A stretch of DNA of 39,334 bases from Acidobacteriota bacterium. GTDB taxonomy: Bacteria; Acidobacteriota; Holophagae; Acanthopleuribacterales; Acanthopleuribacteraceae. Positions 1-8,600 of this stretch are shown here, in pieces; within the stretch, counting starts at the first letter, position 1, and every line of letters begins with the position of its first letter. Location of the stretch: contig JASJCB010000060.1 of NCBI GenBank assembly GCA_030066195.1, positions 1 to 39,334 of the forward strand, read 5' to 3'. A program made the translations under genes and the position numbers. The notes under the pieces are model-generated. The model was not told the DNA's origin. It was given only the letters and a program-made list of their open reading frames with translations, and did not search any database.

Positions 1-141
1 CTCGCGAAGTACCCGGTGCCCGGGCCGCGCCTCCAAATCCGGCGGAAAATTTGCCGTCGTCCCGGCCGCATGCCGTTATTCTCTCGCGAAGTACCCGGTG
101 CCCGGGCCGCGCCTCCAAATCCGGCGGAAAATTTACCGTCG
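1..141. repeat. Two direct repeats, 59 bp each, period 82 bp
   Basis: Positions 1-59 and 83-141 are the same sequence apart from one substitution (ttGccg versus ttAccg), separated by 23 bp. Each copy contains a GC-rich core with cccggtgcccggg. The first copy begins at the window edge, so the array may extend further left. No coding region is convincing here; the stretch from 142 to 227 holds nothing I recognise. Confidence 0.85.
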
Positions 142-227
142 ATCATTCCATTCTTAAAAGCAGTTATATCTTTCAGGCGCAACTTCTGCTCGCCGCCTCT
201 ATGAACTTTGGGCGTGTTATTGCCCAT

Positions 228-626
228 TTACCCCACCTTCAAGCGATTTTTCATATCGGTATAAGCAGTTTGGACCAGCGTTGTCAGAGCCGTGGTGTCG
301 ACGTTCTTTTCGGGCCTTAGTTTCACATGACGCATGTACTTGCCGGTACCTTCCAGGAGCCCAAACGGGTCTTCAAGTTCAGCGCCGCGGAAAAACCCTA
401 CGTTGACATGAGCCGTGAAGGCGTTGACATAGGCGAATGCCGCTTCTCCGACACATGCCGTCGGGTGACCGTCATGAAGCAGTTCCCGAACATCGTCGCC
501 GCACGCACGGATGATATTGAACCAAAGTTGTGCAATCGATCCCAACCTACCGCCACGGGCCGCTATCCAGGCATCGACGGCCGGATCCTGCTTGACCGAA
601 TTGGAGAAGAAAAAAATTCCCTTCAT
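228..626 (-). CDS. DUF1801 (YdhG-like fold) domain protein
   Basis: This 132-residue protein has the compact alpha/beta layout of DUF1801/YdhG-like proteins. An N-terminal helical part is followed by a core with DVRELLHDGHPTACVG and then FAYVNAFTAHVNVGFFRG, where the family normally shows a buried strand pair and a conserved GFFRG-type turn, and finally a KYMRHVKLR segment. The ATG at 626 has a GGGAG ribosome binding site about 5 bp upstream. Family members are small cytoplasmic proteins, mostly without a proven biochemical role, so no reaction is assigned. It lies on the same strand as the acetolactate-decarboxylase-like gene upstream, 50 bp away, so the two may be co-transcribed, although nothing links their functions. 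Confidence 0.8.
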   Translation of the reverse strand: MKGIFFFSNSVKQDPAVDAWIAARGGRLGSIAQLWFNIIRACGDDVRELLHDGHPTACVGEAAFAYVNAFTAHVNVGFFRGAELEDPFGLLEGTGKYMRHVKLRPEKNVDTTALTTLVQTAYTDMKNRLKVG

Positions 627-676
627 GCTCCCGACCCCCTGAAAACTTTTTACAGCCGCCTGTTTCCCTGAAATGT

Positions 677-1378
677 CTAGTGCTCGGGCAAAGCAAGGGT
701 CAAGCCGCCGGGATCGACGGCATCTACATGGCCGGCAAGCTTCTCATCGGCAAGCATCAGGTGCAGATGCGTGCGGCTTGAATGATGTGTAAAGACACCC
801 TGGTGAGATTCGGAGTAAAAACCGAGCGCGGCTATTTCCTCGTCCTGAAGCACGCCGTGCAGACCTGCTCGTTTGTGTTTTTCATGGCTGTGCTCTGTAT
901 CGCCTTCCGGCCAGTCGATCACATGCCAACTCGCCGACCGGACCTTGCCTTCCAGTAGAAAAGGAAACGGGGCAAGAGTATCGAGACCGTGCCTGGTTGC
1001 GGCTTCCTTGACAAATGTTTCCAAACCATCGAGGTTCGTCACCTCAGGAGGCACGGAAAGACGTTTCCAAGCGGGTACGCGCGTGTAAACCAGCAGGCAT
1101 GCGTTGCCCTCGAAATTTCGTGCCACCCTGATCTTGCCGTCGCGTACACTGCTAACCAGGGGTTTGCCGTTGAAGATAAGGATCTCGCCTTTCAAATTTT
1201 CGACCGCGCCCAAGGCATAGAGATGCGACTGGTCTTTTAACGCGGCTAACTGGATCCGCGGGCTCAAGTCGCCTTGGTGCATGATTTCCTTTAAGGCGCC
1301 GCGTACTTCGACCACGGGATTCGGACCTCCCATCCAAAGTAAGGACAAGGTCCAGGGCAACCACAATAAAGTATTCAA
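677..1378 (-). CDS. Alpha-acetolactate decarboxylase-like protein, probably exported
   Basis: The 233-residue product resembles alpha-acetolactate decarboxylase, the zinc enzyme that turns acetolactate into acetoin. The section from about residue 50 (HLYALGAVENLKGEILIFNG) matches the family's GE-containing strand. Near the C terminus THLHLML and GHVD give H204, H206 and H217; this H-x-H-x10-H spacing equals that of the zinc ligands in characterised enzymes (H194, H196, H207). A hydrophobic N terminus (about residues 1-17) suggests export, as in some Bacillus/Brevibacillus enzymes. Translation most likely starts at TTG 1378, since GGGAGG sits 6 bp upstream. No acetolactate synthase gene is nearby, so a role in the butanediol pathway is not supported by context, and the real substrate could differ. 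The enzyme fold call is good; the physiological role is open. Confidence 0.78.
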   Translation of the reverse strand: MNTLLWLPWTLSLLWMGGPNPVVEVRGALKEIMHQGDLSPRIQLAALKDQSHLYALGAVENLKGEILIFNGKPLVSSVRDGKIRVARNFEGNACLLVYTRVPAWKRLSVPPEVTNLDGLETFVKEAATRHGLDTLAPFPFLLEGKVRSASWHVIDWPEGDTEHSHEKHKRAGLHGVLQDEEIAALGFYSESHQGVFTHHSSRTHLHLMLADEKLAGHVDAVDPGGLTLALPEH

Positions 1379-1574
1379 GCAAGACCTCCCTTTTCATCGC
1401 AGTTTAACATACAAATCCACCTGGGGGAGTTCGGCACCAGTGCTCGAACATCGGAGGTGAGCGGTCAAAGTCATGCCGGACAGGGGTGTCGGTGTCATTG
1501 CCGGCGTCTTCCTCATCCAGTCACCGTGCCCGGATGCTATAGTATGGGCATAAGTCCATCAAAGGAGAACCGTT

Positions 1575-2405
1575 ATGACTCGCTGTACTTGGATCTTGAT
1601 CATCGCCTTCCTCATCAGCCCGACAACCCAAGCGGGACCGGGTGATAAAGCCGATTTGAACGCAACCCTATGGGTACAGACCGCAACCGAATGGCGAGCG
1701 GCCTGCCGGACGGCCTATCGCGCCGCCCATCTCCAATTGGGAGACGCCCTGGCCGACCCGACCTGGACCGCCGCGCCCGAACAAAAAGGAACATTCGGCC
1801 GCAAGAAGCCCGCGATCATCCTCGACGTGGACGAGACTGTTCTGGACAACAGTCCCTACCAGGCCTTCATGGTCCAAAGCGGCACGGGTTTCAACATCGA
1901 AACCTGGGATGCCTGGGTCAAGCAGGGCGAGCCGGCAGCCATTCCCGGCGCCCTGGAATTTCTCAAGGCAGCCGATGCCGTAGGGGTGGCCATTTTCTAC
2001 GTCACCAATCGTGCCTGTAGCCGGCGCGACGGCAACGGCGATAACTGTCCCCAGGAAAACGATACCCTACAGGACCTGGTTAGACTGGACTTTCCCCAGG
2101 CAAGAGAGGAAAACCTGTTGTTGAAAAACGAGGAACCGGACTGGGGGTCGGAGAAGCGGAGCCGCCGCGAAGAAGTATTGGCGAAGCACCGCCTCTTGAT
2201 GGCCTTCGGCGACAATCTCGGCGACTTCCTGGCCGATGTCAAAAAGCCGGGCATCACTCCTGCCGAGCGCATCGAACTCACCCGGCCCTACGAAGCATGG
2301 TGGGGCTCGCGCTGGTTCATGCTGCCCAACCCGCTCTACGGCTCCTGGATCAATGCACTGGGAAAAGACAAGGCCAAGTATCTACGCGCCTTTACACCCG
2401 AATGA
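1575..2405 (+). CDS. Acid phosphatase, HAD class IIIB, e(P4)/5'-nucleotidase family
   Basis: This 276-residue protein belongs to the class B/e(P4) acid phosphatases of the HAD superfamily, which remove phosphate from nucleotides and other monoesters in the periplasm or at the outer membrane. Motif I is LDVDETVLDN (D84 nucleophile, D86 general acid). Motif II is YVTNR near residue 141, a lysine follows in LLLKNEE, and FGDNLGDF is motif IV. Residues 1-20 form a signal peptide ending in TTQA. There is no lipobox cysteine, so unlike H. influenzae e(P4) it is probably a soluble exported enzyme. AAGGAG lies 8 bp before the ATG. It stands alone, convergent with the reverse transcriptase gene, and is probably a nutrient-scavenging enzyme unrelated to the retron. 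Confidence 0.9.
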   Translation: MTRCTWILIIAFLISPTTQAGPGDKADLNATLWVQTATEWRAACRTAYRAAHLQLGDALADPTWTAAPEQKGTFGRKKPAIILDVDETVLDNSPYQAFMVQSGTGFNIETWDAWVKQGEPAAIPGALEFLKAADAVGVAIFYVTNRACSRRDGNGDNCPQENDTLQDLVRLDFPQAREENLLLKNEEPDWGSEKRSRREEVLAKHRLLMAFGDNLGDFLADVKKPGITPAERIELTRPYEAWWGSRWFMLPNPLYGSWINALGKDKAKYLRAFTPE

Positions 2406-2412
2406 TTGCCAA

Positions 2413-2484
2413 GACCGTTTGGGCGGAAAAATGGATCTTAACCATCCTATCAGCGCGAAGCAGATAACCGCCGCCCAAACGGTC
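2413..2484. other. Perfect 14-bp inverted repeat between convergent phosphatase and RT genes
   Basis: The arm gaccgtttgggcgg (2413-2426) is exactly complementary to 2471-2484, with a 44-nt loop that can form a small internal ATGG/CCAT hairpin. The right arm overlaps the stop codon of the reverse transcriptase. Neither side is followed by a T-run, so it is not a textbook Rho-independent terminator, though it could act as a bidirectional transcript end. An alternative is a small structured RNA belonging to the retron, but 72 nt is short for an msr-msd. Confidence 0.6.
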
Positions 2485-3778
2485 ATTTCGATGATTCCAA
2501 AAACGGCCTCAACTCGGCCAGGAGTTTGGCGCCCAGGATGGGCTCTACCATGTAGATAAAGGCCGCGTTGCCTATTAATTGGGTTATTTTCTGAGCTTTT
2601 TCGTGTGACTTTCCCTGCTTCAGGTTGTGAATGGCCGCACGCATGTTTCTTTTCAGTTCTCTCGATACCCTCGGCCCGGCTTTCCCATTGATCGTCAGGC
2701 CCGTCACCGCCTGACGGCCTCCCTTTCTAGCGACCCAGGTTTTCTTTTCGTTGACGGCGAAACCCTCTTCTTCCACGATGTGAGGGATTTTGTTCAGTAG
2801 ATAGCCCAGTTTGGGTTCGCCCTGATGATTTGTCGGCAGGCTGAAGGTGAGGTCGTCCGCGTAGCGGGTGTAGCGCCAGCCCATTTTGGCGGTCAGGCCC
2901 GTCAAGCGTTGGTCCAGTCGAAAACACAATGTGTTGGTGAGCGCCGGGCTGGTGGGTGCGCCTTGCGGTAGACAGCGGGGACCCAGGGCGATGTACCAGG
3001 TTTCGTTCTCGTGTTCGATCACCTGTCGCGGCGATTCCGTGCAGAGTAGGGCCAAAAGGGTTGCCGTTTGTTCGCGGTAACCCGCCTTGCGGAAGATACC
3101 TTTGACCCTGGGGAAGGTTACCGTGGGGAAGAAGTCTTTCAGGTCCACGCGCACCACGATCCCCGCGTTTGTATGCACCGCCGCGTTGGTAACGATGGAG
3201 CGTCCGGCAAGGAAGCCGTGGGCCGCGCCGTGGACCGGCAGGCGCTCCGCGATATTGCGCAGAATCCAGGATTGCGCGGCTTTGATTTTGGGCAGCGGCG
3301 CCCAGATCTCGCGTTCGCCGCCGTTTCGTTTCGGGATGGTGAAGCGTCGGTAGTGGATTTTCTTTGCCGCTTCACGATTCCAGGCCAGCCAACGCAGTTC
3401 CGCCACGTCCATGTGCAGCGCCTCGGCCAGTTGCGCCGGTTTGTCCAGCGGCGGCAGTTCGTTTTCTGCCGCTCGTTCCTCGGCTTTCGGATGATCCCAT
3501 TTGTCGATAGCAGCCGCGTCGTTCCAGTAGACGCCCTCGCCCAGGTGCACGATATTGGCCGTTTTATAAGCCTGCCACACCTCTTTTTTCAGGCGCCGAC
3601 GCTCCGCCGCTTCCTTTTTGAGCGCTTTTTTGTAGTCGGCCAGTTGCCGTTTGCTCATGTCGTCCACGTCCCGGCGTTGAACCAGGTAACCCAATCGCTC
3701 CAGTTCGCCCCGGATATAAGCCTCCTGGCTTCCGGCCTCGTCGATTTCGGCCCATAGTTTCAACAAGTCATCCGTCAT
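2483..3778 (-). CDS. Retron-type reverse transcriptase
   Basis: This 431-residue protein is a bacterial retron reverse transcriptase, which copies part of a partner RNA into a covalently linked RNA-DNA hybrid (msDNA). Residues 1-130 are an unusually long, charged, helical N-terminal extension. The palm follows: NAAVH at 198-202 is the retron region-X NAxxH motif, VDLKDFF (D212) is motif A, LPQGAPTSP (270-278) is the template-grip motif, and YADD (306-309) is the catalytic motif. AVTGL (VTG at 358-360) is region Y, which binds the msr. The C-terminal thumb ends at residue 431. GAGG, overlapping the previous stop, serves as ribosome site for ATG 3778. It is the last gene of a coupled four-gene set after the WH-SWIM gene. 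No group II intron or DGR features are present. The retron call is strong; the subtype (XIII) rests on its neighbours. Confidence 0.93.
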   Translation of the reverse strand: MTDDLLKLWAEIDEAGSQEAYIRGELERLGYLVQRRDVDDMSKRQLADYKKALKKEAAERRRLKKEVWQAYKTANIVHLGEGVYWNDAAAIDKWDHPKAEERAAENELPPLDKPAQLAEALHMDVAELRWLAWNREAAKKIHYRRFTIPKRNGGEREIWAPLPKIKAAQSWILRNIAERLPVHGAAHGFLAGRSIVTNAAVHTNAGIVVRVDLKDFFPTVTFPRVKGIFRKAGYREQTATLLALLCTESPRQVIEHENETWYIALGPRCLPQGAPTSPALTNTLCFRLDQRLTGLTAKMGWRYTRYADDLTFSLPTNHQGEPKLGYLLNKIPHIVEEEGFAVNEKKTWVARKGGRQAVTGLTINGKAGPRVSRELKRNMRAAIHNLKQGKSHEKAQKITQLIGNAAFIYMVEPILGAKLLAELRPFLESSK

Positions 3779-3784
3779 GGGCGT

Positions 3785-5623
3785 CTACCTCGATGATAAA
3801 TTGAGGAATCCTTTGGATTCCAAGCGGTCGGCGGACTGTAAAAAAGCCGCCCTGGCCGCATCCGTGGATTCGAAATGCAGGTTTTGCAAGCGCAGGTCGC
3901 CGTCACGTGGTCCCCAGCGCGTTCGCACTTGACGTCGGTCCAGCGACAGTTGATAAACCAATTCGCCCTCACCGCGTCGCTTTGTATAGGTTCTGGTTTC
4001 AACCAGGACGCGATTCTTTCCGCGGGCGCGTTTGTCTTCCTCGGTGATGTGGAAGAGACGCAGGGCCGTCAAGTGCGGACAAGGTCCCTGTTTCAGGCCG
4101 TGCTTGCGGAACTTGGGGCAGGTGCATTCGGCTTTGCGGGCCCGACCTTCGTCGTCCAGCGTCAGCAGCGGCCGGTACTCGCGTTGCTCGGTTGCCGCGA
4201 TAACCTTGCCCACCAATTCCGTACCCACGCCGAAGACGGTGTTTTCGCTTTCTATCGACACCGCCCCCGCGGCCAGCAGATCATAGGCTCGGCGTTCATC
4301 CGGGTTGCGGAAACGAAGGTCTTCACCCATCAGGGGTTGTTCGGTCAAGGGACGGCGTCTGCAGACCTTGTCCTCCATAAAGAGGAGTCCCTGTTGACAC
4401 CCACGTTGCACGGCTTCCATGATGGCCGCTTTCTTCAATTTCAATGCCTTGGAAAGTTGATCGACGGTAACCGCGAAGTGGGTATCCAGGTGCGCTATGA
4501 CGGCTTGCAATTCAGTCGTGTTGTCGTCGCGGCGAGGCATCAGGAGGTCGAAGGTGCAGGCACGGCTCCAGTCGGATGCGGTGAAGCCGGTAACGGCCAG
4601 GGTGAAGGTTGCCGGGCCCGCCTTGACGGTGAACCAGGTGGGCAGACCGCTGCCGCACAGGTGCATGTGCACCTCTGTTGCGAAGGGTAGGATGCGCTCC
4701 AACAGCATCAGGCGGCGACGGCCCCAAATACGGATGATCCTGGGTTTGAGGCCCTTGTAGACCATGGCCAGGGGTAAAACCTTGTTCCAGGGTTCCAGCA
4801 CCAGGCGGACGGGTTCACCCGGTGTCAGTTCTACGCGAATCGCCCGACCGCCTTTCTTTCGATCAGCGTGCAGCCTCAGGTGCCGCAGGAGGTTATAGAG
4901 GTCGACGGCTTCCATGCGGATCACGGTACGCGGCAACAGCCCGGCCGATTGCAGTTGCAAGAACCCGCGCAGCCAGGAGAGGGGAATGCCCACCTTCTTT
5001 TCTACGGCGGTTTCGCCGCCGGCGTGTTCCAGGGCGACCGCATCCGTGCCGACGGTCAGGTGTGATATGCGGAACTCGCGCAGGTCTTGCAGACCGCTAT
5101 AGAAGGATTCGCTGAAATCGATATTGGTGGTGCCGTAGACCGGGTCGCCTTCCGTGGCGAAGGCCTCCCGATCGAAGCGCAGACGCGCATAACAGCCCTC
5201 GTCCTTACTGAAGACCTCGAAAAACAGGGCATCGGGATGCACGGTAATGACGGGGTCCAGGATGAACCAGGCCAGGGGATCGTGGTCAGCCAACCAGTCG
5301 AAGTAGGCTTGTTGCGCCTGCCACGGGGCGGCCTTCGCGGAGCTTTTGCGCAACCGTTGATAGGCCATGTAGGCGGTGCGATCCTTGGGAACGTAGCGGA
5401 AGTCGGCGCTGACCACGGCATAAAGCGCGGACAGAGCCTCTCGGAACAGGAGCGGTTCCAAGATCCGGCCTCGGAAGTGAACCGGATCGCGCAGGCTGTT
5501 GGCCGCAATATCCAGCTTATCGGTTTCGCCTTCCATACTTACCTGACTGGGCGCGGGATAACGCATGGCAATATCTCGGCGCCGTCCGGTCGATTCCTCA
5601 TGGGGTAAGTTGGGTTGCGTCAT
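3785..5623 (-). CDS. Winged-helix / SWIM zinc finger / WGR-like protein (retron accessory)
   Basis: This 612-residue protein has three visible modules. Around residues 375-425 is a winged-helix-like segment (VTVDQLSKALKLKKAAIM). At 500-517, CTC-x12-CPH is a SWIM zinc finger with ligands C500, C502, C515 and H517. From about 555, VRTRWGPRDGD followed by FESTDAARAAF and a KGF turn resembles a WGR domain, a DNA-end-binding module best known from PARP enzymes, here WGP. The first 370 residues have no domain I can name. Its ATG overlaps the stop of the HEAT gene (ATGA), and the RT starts 6 bp downstream, so the three are translated together. A protein with winged helix plus SWIM is the accessory I recall for type XIII retrons; a nucleic-acid-binding role is inferred. 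Confidence 0.85.
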   Translation of the reverse strand: MTQPNLPHEESTGRRRDIAMRYPAPSQVSMEGETDKLDIAANSLRDPVHFRGRILEPLLFREALSALYAVVSADFRYVPKDRTAYMAYQRLRKSSAKAAPWQAQQAYFDWLADHDPLAWFILDPVITVHPDALFFEVFSKDEGCYARLRFDREAFATEGDPVYGTTNIDFSESFYSGLQDLREFRISHLTVGTDAVALEHAGGETAVEKKVGIPLSWLRGFLQLQSAGLLPRTVIRMEAVDLYNLLRHLRLHADRKKGGRAIRVELTPGEPVRLVLEPWNKVLPLAMVYKGLKPRIIRIWGRRRLMLLERILPFATEVHMHLCGSGLPTWFTVKAGPATFTLAVTGFTASDWSRACTFDLLMPRRDDNTTELQAVIAHLDTHFAVTVDQLSKALKLKKAAIMEAVQRGCQQGLLFMEDKVCRRRPLTEQPLMGEDLRFRNPDERRAYDLLAAGAVSIESENTVFGVGTELVGKVIAATEQREYRPLLTLDDEGRARKAECTCPKFRKHGLKQGPCPHLTALRLFHITEEDKRARGKNRVLVETRTYTKRRGEGELVYQLSLDRRQVRTRWGPRDGDLRLQNLHFESTDAARAAFLQSADRLESKGFLNLSSR

Positions 5624-8600
5624 GAGGCTTTCTCCCTCTTGCGGGCGTGCAATCTTTTGGCGCGGCGCAGAACGCGCCAGGCGGCCCTGGCCAAATCCTC
5701 GGATTCCTTCTCGGCCATGGCGACGGCTCGCAACGCATCCTCGGCCTCGGACCCACCCACAACGGCCAGGGCATCCATGGCGCCCAGGCGGGTCGCCTCA
5801 GTCAAGTCGGCGTCATTCGCCAGTTGTTGCAAGGGGGCGATGTGCCGACCTCGAATCAAATGCTCCAAGGCGGTGCCTTGGGTGTCGGCGTGGCGTGCAG
5901 CGGTGATGAGTTCATCCAAGGGCGGCGCTTGTTTGCCCAAGCGACGTCGGCCGATCATGTCCACCGCGTCGGTTTGCGGGTTGTCCAGGGCCGACGCGGC
6001 CAGGTCGCGGACGACCGGTTCGGCCGTGGGTAACAGGGTTTCAAGATGTTGCGCGGCGCGGCAGGCGGCCAGGGCGGCTGTCGCTTCCTCACGCAATGCG
6101 CGGGCTTCGTCGTGGTCATCGTCCAGGATCTCGGTCAGTAGGGATACACCGCATTGTAGGCGACCGCAAGCCCAGATCTGGTAGCGCAGACAGTCGGTCC
6201 AATCGTCCAAATCGAACGATTGCCGGGTTGCCAGGTCTTGCCATTGTGTCCAGGAATGCCTCACGGTCGACTCCATGGTTCCGGCGTGAGCTTTTACCTT
6301 GTCGCCGGCGCGTCCCAGGACTCGGGCGGCCAGGGCGGCTGTAACCGGCTCAGGGTCGCCGCAAGCCGCAACGGCCTTTTTCACGGGCAGGGGTTTCGCG
6401 GCCAGTAAGATGTTGGTGAGGATTACACGCAAGTCGTCGTCCTCCACCCGGGGGATGATGCTGAAGAGCCGATCCGGTCGGGCTTGTTCCCGGATGCGGG
6501 CAAGGTCTTTTTCATCGGCGTAGAAATCAGGGTTCGACATCAACGCGTAGACGGGTTCCATGTCGTCTTCGCCGAACAGGATCGCGGCGGTTTCTCGAAC
6601 GGAATCCAGAAGGTGCGCCGGCGCCTTGCCCAGCAGGTCCAGTAACAGGTCACGCGTTGCCGGCTCGTCGTTATCGCGTAGTCTGATCACCGCTTCCAGG
6701 GCCGCGTCATCATCGCCCCCGGCTGTTTCGCGGATTAGGGCCCACGCCTCGGCGCTGCCGAACCAGGCCAGCCCGCGCAGGGCTTTGTATTTGACGCCGG
6801 CATTCGAGTCGCGCAGCATGCGCTCCAACAACTTGAAGATATTCGGTGCTTCCTCGGTATGCGCCATGTGGCCCAGAGCTTCGATCGCTTCCTCACGGAG
6901 TGCATGGCCCGGTCCGGCTTGAGCCTGGTCCAACAAGATCTTCAGAGCGCGTTTATCACCCAACCTGCCCAAGGCGCGTACGGCCCGAATCCGGTAATTA
7001 AGTTCAGGGAGCATTTCAAGGCAGGTTTCGAGGATGGTGAAGCCCTCGGCGCGTCCCGCATTCGCAAGGCCCTCGGCAGCGATAAAGCGCTGCATGATCT
7101 CGCCGGAACCCAGAGCGTCAAGCAGAGGTTGCACCGGGCCGTGGCGTCGGCGCACGCGCCAGGCGATTGCGGCCAGGGCTTGTTCTGCCGTTTTCGGGTT
7201 CTGGGTCAGTTGGGACAGAATTTCATTCAGCAGGTCGGACTTAGACCAACGCGCCATATCGATCAGGCGATCGATGGTCGCGCCCGAGCCCTGTAGCAAG
7301 ACCAGGGTTTGTAACAGGTCACGCAGCACGGCGTCGTGGTGGGGATGATCCGGGGGTTCTTCAGGCGGCAAGCCGTCTTCTTCAAATGGATTGACCAGGC
7401 GTTGGTCATAACCGCTGATCGTCACGAGCGCGTTGACTGCGTGGTTGCGTAACTTCGAATTGTCCAGGTAACGCAACAGGCGCGGAGTAAGGACGGAATC
7501 GCGGAAGTTGCCGGCGGCGATGATCAGTCGGCCGGGCTCGGCGGAGTTGGTGGGATCGTTGTCCAAACGGTCCAGCAAGGCGGCGGGTGTGCGCGGGTCG
7601 CCCAGATCGATCAGGGCTCGGACGGCATCGCGTTGGTCTTTTTGGTCCACGGAGTCCAACAGTTTCAGCAGGGGTTGGAAGCAGGCGCCGTCCCGGGCCT
7701 TACTCAGGATTTGCATGGCTTGAACGCGGACGTGAAGGTACTTGGATTCCAGTGCATCGTGGATAACTTCCGCGGCCCGGTTATCGCCCCGGCCATAGAG
7801 CGGGCCCAATTGCGTCATGCAGTGTTCGCGGAGGTCCTTGGAGCGCGCCGACAGGCCCTCCATGAATACTATCGAGTTGTCCTCGCTTTTCAGCCGCAGG
7901 TTGGTGGCCACGAATTCCATGCCGTTGGTGAAAGTACTCTGAACCATGGCAAGGGTTTCCCGGATTGCTCGATCATCAGCCGCCTCAGCCAACAGTTCGA
8001 GGCCCCTGGCTCCCATATCGTTGTAACCGGAGGCAAGCGCTTCAGTCGCCAGATCCGAGGGATCATGCTTGAGGGCGAGCAAGCTGTCGAAGGCTTCGTT
8101 GCGCACCATATCGTGGCTGTCGCGTAAGGCGGGAAGTAGGGTAGCGCGAACGGAAGGAGTCAGACCGTGGTCCACTTCGGCCATACGGCAGAGCCGTTTC
8201 AAGGCCGTTCGGCGGATATTGGGCGCACCCCGGTCGGCCTCCAGGCGAGCCAGGCCCACGTAAGCGCCGAAAACCAAACGGCGAATCTTATCGGCCGTCA
8301 TGGTGACCTGCTTCGGTTTTGCATCGAGTCGGCTCAACTGTTCGGCAAAGCGCGTGTTGAACAATTGCCACCTGAGTTTGAACCGAGTGGGTTTGACTTC
8401 TTCCAAAAGGGGCAGCAGGCTTTTCACGGCTCGATAGCGAAGACGCGGTTCGCCAAGGGCAAGGACCCTACCGAAGGCCTCGGTTACCTCGGGCTCCAGG
8501 TTCAGCTGACGGTCTCGATCCAAGCGGACCAGAGCCCGATGGACAAGTTCGGCAAAGCGCTGTTTGTCTCCGACACATTCCAGAGCTTCAGCGCCTTCCA

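Noticed and set aside
2483..3778. Group II intron maturase or diversity-generating retroelement RT
   Set aside because: There is no maturase X/HNH domain, no intron domain V-like end and no template/variable repeat pair; the NAxxH and VTG motifs indicate a retron.
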